From positions 1,240,001 through 1,304,000 of the forward strand of contig NW_015961948.1 in NCBI RefSeq assembly GCF_000497045.1: a DNA stretch of 64,000 nucleotides. The letters run 5' to 3'. Below are positions 17,456 to 26,663 of the stretch, piece after piece. Below the pieces are notes generated by a model. The model worked only from the letters and a program-made list of their open reading frames with translations. It was not told the origin of the DNA and did no database searches. A program made the translations under genes and the position numbers. How positions within the stretch are numbered: position 1 is the first letter of the stretch; each line of letters begins with the position of its first letter. This DNA comes from Kalmanozyma brasiliensis GHG001 (Eukaryota; Basidiomycota; Ustilaginomycetes; Ustilaginales).

Positions 17456-20400
17456 TCAAGCGAGCGCACGCTCGGCATCTTCGGCACCAACGCCGACAGG
17501 CAGGTAGTTGGCATCCTGGAGCGCCCACCGCGGCCACTGGTTCTGGCTGAGCTGCTCGAGCGCGCTCGCGGCCGAATGGACGTTCATCCTCGCAGCAGCG
17601 TCGCCCTGAAGGTAGTCGACGACTGCGTCGGACCAGACGCGCGAGGCGGCCCGCACCTCGAGTGGCAGCTTCGAGGGTAGGACGAGCACGTGCACTGCCG
17701 GTCGAGGGATGACTGTCGAGATGGACGACGCTGTCGCTCGCGATTTGACCTGCAGTTGCTCCGCAAGTTGCTGTGCTGCGTGAATGGCGCACGCCAGCCT
17801 GAGTTGGTCGGAGCGCGCGTCTTTACCGACAACCACGAACAGCTCTCGATCGCGAAGGTTGAGGATGGAGATCCTGTTGGATCGCGTTGGCAGGAGCAAG
17901 TCGTCTGCACCGTAGTAGCCCTTATCCGTGTAAGCGGTCAGACGAAGTTCGCGACCCTGCAGCTCGACATCGATCATGCTCGAGACGTCTGAGCCAGCGA
18001 CGTGGCGATGAGACCACGCGCCGGCGTACGCTTCCGTCTTATCAAAGATCTTCCAGAAGGCACTGTCTTCGCGGCCCTCCTCGGTCTCAGTCACGCCAGC
18101 GCCCGTCGAAGTGGACTTGGCGAGTGCTTGAGCGAAACGCACTGCAGCAGCTCGAGCCGACAAAGGAGCGCCGCGACCGTGCCAGACGCCCAGCGTCGAC
18201 GGAGCAGTGTATACAAAGCTGTCCCCTGAGCAGAGGTTTCCGGTTCGGAGGTCGACCTGCTGGATCGTGAATCGGTCCTCCTGAGCCTGAGCAGCAGCCA
18301 CAGCGCGACGAACACGGTACAAAGACGCAGCCCCAGCGTCAAATCGCTTTCGCGAGCCCTGACGACTCAGCGTCCAAGTCCCCGATAGCGCGGCGATCAG
18401 CTCTGCCGTCTCGCATCCCGCAGGAACCACGTCCGGCTGCACCGAGTATCGCTGTGCCAGCTCCGCCACCTTGCGTCCTTCCGCACACGACAGGGAGCGA
18501 GGACCAAGCTCGAACGGGTGCAGGTTGGAGTGATGTCCGACTCGCACCCAGAGCTTCGTCTGTGTGGCGCCAGCGCCGGATTTGGAGCGCTTTACGATGA
18601 TGATCGTCTCGTCATCGTACAGGATCTGTTCGCGTCGCAGTTGCTCGCCGCGCTGGAAGGTCTGATCGCCGGACAGCTCCAGAGGCTCGACGAGTCCATC
18701 GCGGTCGATGGCGAGCAACTCAACCGAGGTCGTCTTTGCAGACATCGGGGCTGAAGCAGAGGCTTCCGAACCGTCGACGAGCCTGTCCACGCTGGGGCGT
18801 GCGCTGCGCACGATCGCCGAGGCGGTAGCGACAACATCGCCGTCTTGGGATTGGATCCGCACGATGTCCGTGGGAGAGCTCTTGTCGGCAGGAGAAGCGG
18901 CAATGTCTGCTTTCTTGTTTTCGGCCTGCTGTCGATCGAGCTGTTCCAGATGGCCCTTGAGCACGAGGTCAGCCGCCTGTACTATGATGACGTGCTCGAT
19001 CTTGTGGATCGCCTGCTCCAATTGATCCAGGTCGTAGGTGGGAAGGATGGGAACCTCGCGCACGATGATCGGACGGCCTCGATCGACATCGGCCACCACT
19101 TCGTGTACCATGCATCCTGTCTTGTCAGTGAGACCCTGTTGATACGCCTCGAAGGCGCGAGGGATCGCGTTGGCACCATCGAAAGCACCAGGCAGCGCGG
19201 GATGAAGGTTGATGATAGGCACCGCTTTGGACGGGCGTGTTCCAATCGTTGGCGTACTCGCGGGCAAGCTCGTCTTGTGACCCAAGGCGTGGAGGAATGG
19301 CTCGGAGACGATGTGCATGAATCCTGCCAGGACGATCAGGTCGGGAGGCGAACCTGCGCCTTCAGCACTGGGACCATCCAATACAGCGCGAGCGAGCACA
19401 GTGTCGTACTGCTCTCGCGTGCCTCCAGGGTTTCGATTCTGCCAGGTCTTGAGCGAGAGAACCTTGGTGGGAATGGGCGGGTTCGACTCGGCAGCTCGGG
19501 TGAGACCGTAAGCAGCTTTGCGGTTCGACAGGACGAAAGTGATTTGCGCGTTGTCAATGACGGGAATGCCAGCGGGAGGGTTGAGAAGGGTGGCGTCGAT
19601 CAAGGACTGTAGGTTCGAGCCGGATCCAGAGACCAGAACATGGACGCGCTTGCCGGTAGTCCTGCGTGGCGGCTTTGTCGAAGCGACGCTAGCTGTCTTG
19701 GCCTCACTTTGCGGTGTTGCGGTGCTTGTCGTTGGAAGGCTGCTTTGCGCCGCTGCGCTGGGAGAAGAGCCCGCAAGCTTGGCATCGGAAGTTGCCGCCT
19801 TTCGAACAGGACCCTTGGCCCTCGCTTTGGTGAGCGGAGTCAGGACCTGGTCTGTGTTACCAGCAGTGTTTGCGGAGGAAGACAAGTCTGGGATGCTGAT
19901 GGCTTCCTCAGTTCGTGCCTTGTTCTCGGCGAATCGAGCAAATGGGCTCGCACTGCCACCCATTCCAGGCAATCGAATCGGTTCCGCTCGCGGCTCGGCA
20001 ACGATCTCGTTCTTCTTGGGCGACGACTGCCACGGACTCGAGCTGGTCTCTTTGGTGGGTGAGCGTCCAGCAAGGCCCGGGAGCGCGTTGCCGTACTTGG
20101 TGGGCGACCATGGCGAGCCGCCGCTCCTGCGTTCGTCGAGGCTGGGTTTAGCAGGAGAAGCACCCGTCTGGATCGCTGGAGGCCATCGATCGCGAACAGC
20201 AGGGCTAGAAGGTACGCTTCGTCCTGTCGAGCCCACCTGCATAGAATCGGCTTCCTTTTGGGCCACGACATCTCGCATTTGCGCTTCCTTGATGCGCTGT
20301 CCGACCATCTTTTGGGCGCTGAGGCGGGACAGGGACTTGGTAGGAAGGCGGTCCGCGTTCGACAGCTCGCTCGTGTAGCTGTTGGATCGACTGGTAGGCT

Positions 20401-21763
20401 GCGAGGTGGGAGCGTCAGCTTGCTCAGCGGGTCGACTCCAACCCTTGCCGAGACCATTGTCGACTTTGATTTGTCCTGAGGCGGCGGGCACCTCGATCTC
20501 CTCCGGCTTTAAGGGGCTCGTGGCAGCGTCCTTTCGCTCTGGAGAGGCTTCAGAGGTGTATGATCTGGACTGAGCGTTGGGAATAGCCAGCGGTCGAGAG
20601 ACGTGCAGGCTGTTGTTGTCCGGCGCGCTGTCACGAGTCGAGCTGCTGACGGCAGTGAAGGGCGACGAAGATGAAAAAGAGGCAGCCTTGACGGGTGAAG
20701 CGGGACGCTCGAGGCGAGGCGAAGCTGTGACGCTGTCAGCTCCGGAGAACTTGTTGAATTTGGAAGGGCTCGAAGCTCGAGGGATAATGGGGGAAGCCGG
20801 AGAGTTGGTTGACTCGGCATGGCTCTGCTTTTCGATGAGATCCAAGTATGCCTTCTTGGGCGATGGCGGCGTCTGCATCGCTGACGAGCCGGTCGATGCA
20901 GCATTGTTGGAGGGTCGGCCGAGCTCAGCAGAAGTGAACGAGTACTTTGCGGGGCTACTCGCCTTGACGGGAGAAGGAGGCGTCGATGCTTCCGTGACAG
21001 GCGATCGGGGAGAGCCTCCTGCTCGACGATTGCCGCTGGCATCCGCTCGATCCTCGAGGAAGCTGGCGAGCGAGCGACCCGTGTTGGGCACCATGCCTGG
21101 CATCGGAACACGTCGGTTTTCGTGAATCAGGTCGGCCTCGGGAGGTGCGCTCTTGCCGTCACCTGCGAGCTTGCCAAGACGCGGACCTGCTGCTCTGCCT
21201 CCCATGAAATTGGCGAGGGAGACGGGCGAGTCCGTTGCGCCCTTGGGACCGGCAGCTACTCCCGTCGGACCATACTGACCGCCGTAGCGTGCCAACAGCG
21301 AGTTGGCTCTCTTGACTCCCGTCACGCCAGACGCCTTTGTCGGTGACGATCCGAGAACAGGTGATTGCGAAGTCATGTCGGAGTATCCGAGCGCTTCCGA
21401 CGGTGAGCTCTCGAAAGTCGGCGTAGCAAGCGGTGACTTGGAAGAGGAGATGCCACGAATGCCTGAGACGGAGAGTCGATCTCTGCGCTGTTGCCGTTCG
21501 AGGCGCTGTCTCTGGAACTCGAGCTCAAGCTCCGAGGCAGAGGACGTTGTCGGGTCTTGCGACTGTGATGATGGTGACTGTGCCGTTGCAGATGAGGCGG
21601 ATGACGAGTTGCGGTGACGAACCTGGTGGACCCACGAAGCGAGATCCTGAGTCGGCGCTTCCACTGGACTCTTGGCGTGAGAAGAAGCTGTGCCAACACC
21701 TTCGAATGGATCCGCCTGTCGTGGGAAAGAATGAGATGATGACTGTTGAGAAGAGAAAGACAT
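17456..21763 (-). CDS. ADE8: Glycinamide ribonucleotide formyltransferase (Ade8) domain inside a gelsolin-like protein
   Basis: A continuous 1435-residue ORF from an ATG at 21763. Residues 1-700 are disordered, with many S-P-x-K sites and short motifs such as ANFMGGRAAGPRL. Residues 704-941 are a full PurN/Ade8 domain: the phosphate loop HVLVSGSGSN, then DLIVLAGFMHIVSEPF, then NLHPALPG with N852 and H854, then the catalytic Asp D894 in ADVDRGRP. These match the Asn-His-Asp triad that transfers formyl from 10-formyl-THF to GAR in step 3 of purine synthesis. Residues about 1040-1336 hold three gelsolin-like repeats (TKLWVRVGH; ASLYRVRR...GVWHGRG; ELFVVVGKDARSD), the second followed by FWKIFDKTEAYAG as in fungal gelsolin proteins. 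Yeast Ade8 is a stand-alone enzyme of about 214 residues. No stop or splice signal separates the parts, so a fused protein is expected; whether it is processed is unknown. Confidence 0.85.
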   Translation of the reverse strand: MSFSSQQSSSHSFPRQADPFEGVGTASSHAKSPVEAPTQDLASWVHQVRHRNSSSASSATAQSPSSQSQDPTTSSASELELEFQRQRLERQQRRDRLSVSGIRGISSSKSPLATPTFESSPSEALGYSDMTSQSPVLGSSPTKASGVTGVKRANSLLARYGGQYGPTGVAAGPKGATDSPVSLANFMGGRAAGPRLGKLAGDGKSAPPEADLIHENRRVPMPGMVPNTGRSLASFLEDRADASGNRRAGGSPRSPVTEASTPPSPVKASSPAKYSFTSAELGRPSNNAASTGSSAMQTPPSPKKAYLDLIEKQSHAESTNSPASPIIPRASSPSKFNKFSGADSVTASPRLERPASPVKAASFSSSSPFTAVSSSTRDSAPDNNSLHVSRPLAIPNAQSRSYTSEASPERKDAATSPLKPEEIEVPAASGQIKVDNGLGKGWSRPAEQADAPTSQPTSRSNSYTSELSNADRLPTKSLSRLSAQKMVGQRIKEAQMRDVVAQKEADSMQVGSTGRSVPSSPAVRDRWPPAIQTGASPAKPSLDERRSGGSPWSPTKYGNALPGLAGRSPTKETSSSPWQSSPKKNEIVAEPRAEPIRLPGMGGSASPFARFAENKARTEEAISIPDLSSSANTAGNTDQVLTPLTKARAKGPVRKAATSDAKLAGSSPSAAAQSSLPTTSTATPQSEAKTASVASTKPPRRTTGKRVHVLVSGSGSNLQSLIDATLLNPPAGIPVIDNAQITFVLSNRKAAYGLTRAAESNPPIPTKVLSLKTWQNRNPGGTREQYDTVLARAVLDGPSAEGAGSPPDLIVLAGFMHIVSEPFLHALGHKTSLPASTPTIGTRPSKAVPIINLHPALPGAFDGANAIPRAFEAYQQGLTDKTGCMVHEVVADVDRGRPIIVREVPILPTYDLDQLEQAIHKIEHVIIVQAADLVLKGHLEQLDRQQAENKKADIAASPADKSSPTDIVRIQSQDGDVVATASAIVRSARPSVDRLVDGSEASASAPMSAKTTSVELLAIDRDGLVEPLELSGDQTFQRGEQLRREQILYDDETIIIVKRSKSGAGATQTKLWVRVGHHSNLHPFELGPRSLSCAEGRKVAELAQRYSVQPDVVPAGCETAELIAALSGTWTLSRQGSRKRFDAGAASLYRVRRAVAAAQAQEDRFTIQQVDLRTGNLCSGDSFVYTAPSTLGVWHGRGAPLSARAAAVRFAQALAKSTSTGAGVTETEEGREDSAFWKIFDKTEAYAGAWSHRHVAGSDVSSMIDVELQGRELRLTAYTDKGYYGADDLLLPTRSNRISILNLRDRELFVVVGKDARSDQLRLACAIHAAQQLAEQLQVKSRATASSISTVIPRPAVHVLVLPSKLPLEVRAASRVWSDAVVDYLQGDAAARMNVHSAASALEQLSQNQWPRWALQDANYLPVGVGAEDAERALA

Positions 21764-22775
21764 TCTTGCGCTCGTGCTCGCTCTGACTGCGTGTCGACGT
21801 CCTCTGTGCGCTGCTGACAGATGAAGTCATGTGTGACTTTAGAGAGTGACAACAGGAAAGAGGACCCTGGAGTGTGATGAAACGGGAAAAAATTGAGCTC
21901 TTCCTCCAATCAGAGGCGGTCAGTGCCCCTTTCCTTCTCCTATTTCTCAAGCCTCGAAGGGAGCCAAAGCTGAGGAACGCTGTTGCTCTCGCACAGACCC
22001 AAGAAGATTCTTTTTTTTTGGACGGAAGGGAAAAAGCCAGCTGGAAAACCAGCAACAGTAATTGAGGTCGCAAAAAGGCTTAAAGGTGTGCTCGAGAACA
22101 GCCAAGATTGCTCTGCCTCGACGAAGAGCTCCATCACACAGATACAGACACGGCGCTCAGCTCGTATCATATGGGACAATAGAGGCGCCTCAGATCCTGT
22201 GATGATGAATGAAGGTCTGCGCAAGCAAGAAGCTTTCTGCGAGTCTGAAGCCAAGATTAAGTCGAAGGCTTGCGCAGTGTTTCAACGCTTATCACTGTCA
22301 TCGGCGCAAGCTTCGAGCGAGGATTACAGCGTCGAGACTCGAAAGCTCGAGCGGTGCATTCGGTGACAGACGGAGAGAGGGCGCTATCACGAGGCGGCTG
22401 GTCAAGGCGACGATAGGGTCGTGTGCCAGCATGAATTGACAGGTCTCACGTCACGAGCGGCAGTGGTAGCAGCAGCGAAAGGCCACATTCGTCAAAACAC
22501 AACAAGCGAGGAGCTGCGAGGCAAGAGAGCGCACACACACACTGCCCTGGAGGCGGGAGGGCAATTTGGAACGTAATTAATTTAGGATAAAAATCGGGGC
22601 CTGCTTTGCAACGGCACGACGCGCTTTTGCAACTGAGCAGGGCCAAACCTCCATATCCTCCCTCGCTTTGTCCACGTCACTTCGGCTTTACAAACCACCA
22701 TCTCGATCGTTTACGACACCCTTTCCGAAATCGACTCCGACCACTCTCTCTTCCCAGCACACACTCATATCCGAC
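21764..22775. promoter_or_regulatory. Divergent intergenic region (GART-gelsolin / H2A.Z)
   Basis: About 1 kb between divergent start codons, expected to hold both promoters. A T9 run lies at 22011-22019 and a CCAATCAG (CCAAT-box-like) at 21906-21913. The 100 bases before the H2A.Z ATG are rich in C and T. I see no gene. Confidence 0.4.
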
Positions 22776-23703
22776 ATGTCTGACCCACGAGCCAAGGGTG
22801 GAAAGGGTGGCGCTGCCAACGCCAAAGCCGAGCCCAAGAAGTCGGTCACCCAGTCTTCCCGCGCTGGTCTTCAGGTAAGCATCCAGCATCACCGTCACCG
22901 CCGCATAGCATGGAGCGCCGTCTGTCCATCGCATTCGTGCCCGCCCATGTATCCGGCTGCGACGCTTGCCATCCGCCGGCCTTCGCTTCATCAGCGCGAG
23001 ACATCCACCTCCATCGCATCCACGCCATAGCATCCATCCGCCGCCATATCGACGCGTTGTTGATCCTGAAGTGGTCTCGGAGACGCGTGAAGGGGCCGTT
23101 CGGATCGCCGGGACCGCCCTGGCGCAGCTGCAGACCGTACCGATCCGTGACGGTAGCCTTCTGGACCCGCCTCTGGCCGAGGCCGATGGCGGAGTTGGAT
23201 GGAGCGCATGGTCCATGCGACGATAGCCCCCTGCGGACTGGGCCTGACGCAAATGCGATTGCCACAAGTGCCTGTCGAATGATACGCTGCAGCGGATGGA
23301 TGGACGAATCTTGACGGGAAGAGTCATCCGGATAGACACAGCTTACTGACCCACCTTTGCCCTCTGTCTCGGCTCCTGCTTTCGCCCACCACAGTTCCCT
23401 GTCGGTCGTATCCACCGTCACCTGAAGAACCGCACGCAGAACCACATCCGCATCGGTGCCAAGGCCGCCGTCTACACATCCGCCATCCTCGAGTACCTCA
23501 CCGCCGAGGTGCTCGAGCTGGCAGGCAACGCATCCAAGGACCTGCGCGTCAAGCGAATCACCCCCCGACACTTGCAGCTGGCCATCCGCGGTGACGAGGA
23601 GCTCGACAGCTTGGTTCGCGCCACCATCGCCGGTGGTGGTGTGCTGCCACACATCCACAAGACGCTCATCAAGGCGCCGAGCAAGAAGAAGGCCTCCGAG
23701 TAG
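22776..23703 (+). CDS. HTZ1: Histone variant H2A.Z
   Basis: Two exons: 22776-22874 (33 codons) and 23395-23703 (102 codons plus stop), giving 135 residues. The 520-bp intron runs from GTAAGC to CACAG and falls between GLQ and FPVGR. The N-terminal tail is Lys/Gly-rich ([18 protein letters not shown]). The histone fold contains the H2A.Z-specific features: extended acidic patch region [15 protein letters not shown] and the ending [13 protein letters not shown], lacking the SQ(E/D) tail motif of canonical fungal H2A. H2A.Z replaces H2A in nucleosomes at promoters and other boundaries and is deposited by SWR1. Long ORFs antisense to the gene are frame shadows. Assignment is very secure. Confidence 0.95.
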
Positions 23704-23948
23704 GTCGTCGTATGATCCCGTTGGCTTGCGTCGTGGTTCACCGTTCATCGGCAGGGTTTGTCGGTCCTTGACATCGAATGTCGCGATTGACATCCTCGGC
23801 TGTTGTCCCTGGCCCCGTGCGCGCTGATTCGCCCGGTCCTGCTTTCGTCTCTCTTTTCTGCGTCCCTGATTCGTCTTGTACCTTGTATTGTATATCCCTC
23901 TTACCAAATTGATCGTTCAAATCTGTGCTTGCGTTGTCGAGGTTCGTC

Positions 23949-24656
23949 CTACATGAAAGAGTCGTCGCTGTCCATGCCATCGTCGTGGTCATCGTCTTCG
24001 TCCGCCGACGCGTTGCCGTTGCCGTTGGCTTTGGCGAGCTTGCGTTCCTCTTTGCGTTTGCGTTCTTCTTCCATGGCTTCAGCGGTGTAGAGCTTCGAGT
24101 AATCGCGGGCCTCGACCTCTTCCTTTCTCTTCTTCTGCTCGGCCTGCTGTGCCTTTTTGTCTTCGATCGCTTTGGCCTTCTTGACCCTTCCCTCTTGGCG
24201 CAGTCTGTCCTGGCGTTCAGCCTCGTGATCGACCTGCACCTCCTTCTTTGTCTTGTTCAACCTATTCACCGCTGCATTGTCCTTTTCCTTGACGTGGAAA
24301 CGCTTGACCTTGCGATCGTTGTGAAACGTCACTGCGCCGACGGCCATGTCGCCGCTCTTCTTGACATTGGCCCATGGCGTGTAGATAATCGTAAGATTCG
24401 ACTTTTTGTTGCCCTCGATCGAATTCGCCTTGACCAGCTGCGAGCAATCGCTCACCAACGCCTCCGGTATCGACTCCCACGACTCGATGTGCTCGGGCAG
24501 CCGAAGATACACGTGAGCGGAAGAGAGCTTGTCGACGTGAAACCAGATGTCCCGCTCCAGACCGTACTTGAGGAGTTCCTCATTCTCGAACTTGTCCTTG
24601 CCCATGTAGATGGTCGCTGGCGGGTCGACCGCTGTGGATGTGAAGTAGAGCACCAT
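23949..24656 (-). CDS. CCDC25: CCDC25/Jlp2-like NFACT-R domain protein
   Basis: A 235-residue intronless protein starting at the ATG complementary to 24654-24656. Residues 1-130 form the NFACT-R (DUF814) fold: MVLYFTS at the start, then IYMGKDKFENEELLKYG, DIWFHVDKLSSAHVYLRLP and the conserved IIYTPWANVKKSGDM. Residues 135-215 are a Lys/Glu-rich coiled coil, and the tail is acidic (ADEDDDHDDG). Length and order match the conserved CCDC25 family (yeast Jlp2). The NFACT-R fold occurs in ribosome-quality-control factors such as Rqc2; human CCDC25 has also been reported as a DNA sensor at the cell surface. The cellular role in fungi is not established. It is convergent with H2A.Z (245 bases) and divergent from the Aurora kinase. 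Confidence 0.9.
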   Translation of the reverse strand: MVLYFTSTAVDPPATIYMGKDKFENEELLKYGLERDIWFHVDKLSSAHVYLRLPEHIESWESIPEALVSDCSQLVKANSIEGNKKSNLTIIYTPWANVKKSGDMAVGAVTFHNDRKVKRFHVKEKDNAAVNRLNKTKKEVQVDHEAERQDRLRQEGRVKKAKAIEDKKAQQAEQKKRKEEVEARDYSKLYTAEAMEEERKRKEERKLAKANGNGNASADEDDDHDDGMDSDDSFM

Positions 24657-25071
24657 CGGAACGACAGAGAGAGCTGTTGCTGCTCACCATATAGGTCGTG
24701 TCTTGACAAGGATGGGCTGGGAGGCAGTCTGAAAGCTTGATGGGAGCGAAAGGAACACTGGGAGGAAAAGCTTCGGTGCAAGGGTCCAGCTGAGTGGAGG
24801 CGAGACAGTCACGTGCTGCTTAGCTTCTCAAGTTGTTAGAGCGATAGGGAAGGCCCAGAAGTGTGTTTTTGGAGACGCGCTCTGCCGTGTCGGATTTTTG
24901 GTGACATTCGAGTGTTGTTCTTCGTTGAGGCTGCATCTGCGAAGCAACACAAGCTGCGGATCTTGACCACCACCACCCTCCGTCGTCCTTGGTGCAGCGC
25001 AGCACCGCTTAGTTCGCATTGACCGCATCAGAAGCTTCCACGGTGGCAGCGTCATCACTGCATACTTCACG
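24657..25071. promoter_or_regulatory. Divergent intergenic region (CCDC25 / Aurora kinase)
   Basis: 415 bases between divergent ATGs, presumably the two promoters. I see no TATA box or repeat I would rely on. Confidence 0.35.
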
Positions 25072-26531
25072 ATGGAGTCACAACTCGCCAACCTTCACCT
25101 GGACGGCGGCTCCACCGCTGACCTCAAGCAAGCTTCGAGACCATCGCACGCCCAGGCGCCGAACGGCAACCGACTCGTCCATGCCACCAACTCGTCTCTC
25201 CGACCGCTAGCACCCTCGAGCAGCATTGCGACCAACATGGGCATGAACATGGGCGTCAACATGCAGCACTTCAACCGTCTCGCACCCACTTCCCAACCGC
25301 CCGTGCACGGTAACATCAAGAGTCGACCGCCAAGCGTTGCTGGTGGCCCCAGTGCTGCTGGACCATCCTTCCGTCCTGCTGCTCCCGCCTCCAAACCTGC
25401 ATCAGGTGGATCCGTCGATCTGGGCCGCTACGACGGCGGTCTCGAGCGGGACGAAGCCCGCGGCCGTCGCGGCACGATGACCTTCGACCCCCTCACCCTC
25501 TCCTCCTCCGACCCGAACAAGGCCCATCCACCAACGCGCATCTGGTCTCTGGCCGACTTTGAAATGGGTCGTCCGCTCGGCAAGGGCAAGTTCGGCCGCG
25601 TCTACATGGTCCGCACCCACTCCGGTCCCAACAAGGGCTACATTATCGCGCTCAAGTGCATGTACAAGAACGAGCTGGTGGAGAACAAGGTGGAGAAGCA
25701 GCTGCGGAGGGAGATCGAGATCCAGATGAATCTCAGGCATCCCCACATCCTCAGACTACACGGCTACTTTCACGATGAGGGAAGGGTGTTCTTGATGCTG
25801 GAATTTGCAGGGAGGGGAGAGCTGTACAAGTTGATGAACAAGTTGCCGGATCGACGCTTTGAGGAGAAGGTGGCTGCTACCGTAAGTACGACACTCAATA
25901 CTAGAATGGGTGGTAGCAGAAGCTGACCCGTTTTGCTTTGAGGTAACAGTACATCGCCCAGATGGCAGATGCGCTATCATACCTGCACAGCAAGCACGTC
26001 ATCCATCGCGACATCAAACCGGAAAACCTGCTGCTCGGCATCAAAGGCGATCTCAAGATCGGCGACTTTGGTTGGAGCGTCCACGCCCCAGGAAATCGCC
26101 GCCAGACGCTGTGCGGAACGCTCGACTACCTGCCCCCCGAGATGGTCAACGGCGAACAGCACGACAAGGCCGTCGACCTGTGGGCCCTCGGTGTGCTCTG
26201 CTTCGAGTTCCTCGAGGGTGTACCGCCGTTCGAGGAGCTCGAGAACGCTCCTGCAGGGACCTACAAGAGGATCAACAATATCGACTTCAAGATCCCGAGG
26301 CACTTCAGTCCTGAGGCGGGCGACCTCGTTCGTGCCGTGAGTATCTCGCCGCCGAACACTCCCTTAAGGAGATTCATTACTGACGTTATCTCTTCTTCAT
26401 TTTGATGATCACAGCTGCTCAAGAAGAAGCCAGACGACCGACTGCCCTTGACAAAAGTCCTGCGTCATCCGTGGATCATGAAGTACGACCCGGACGCATG
26501 CCGTCGTGCCTCTCGTGGCAAGATCCAGTAG
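25072..26531 (+). CDS. IPL1: Aurora-family Ser/Thr protein kinase
   Basis: Three exons, 25072-25881, 25950-26336 and 26415-26531, total 437 residues. The introns (68 and 78 bp) are GTAAGT...CAG and GTGAGT...CAG and both fall between codons. After a 160-residue disordered N-terminus the kinase domain shows the Gly loop [13 protein letters not shown] (from residue 166), Lys195 in ALKCMYK, the catalytic [10 protein letters not shown] with Asp291, the DFG Asp309 in DFGWSVHAP, and an activation loop whose Thr323 fits the Aurora phosphorylation site ([16 protein letters not shown]). DFGWSVHAP and LDYLPPEM are Aurora hallmarks. It is probably the sole fungal Aurora, the chromosomal passenger kinase correcting kinetochore-microtubule attachment. 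The last exon ends 132 bases from the MSH5 stop, tail to tail. Confidence 0.93.
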
Positions 26532-26663
26532 TCTTTCTTTGCTTTGTTTCATCCACCAGACTTCCATCATATACCTGCTTCATCACATCGTTGCATACAC
26601 ACCTCTTTGACACGCTGGAATCGCATCACATTTCTCCCGAACCGTAGCCCTTGATCAGCACCT

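Noticed and set aside
22846..23907. 353-residue minus-strand ORF antisense to H2A.Z
   Set aside because: It covers both H2A.Z exons and the intron and has no recognisable domain; it is a shadow of the histone frame.
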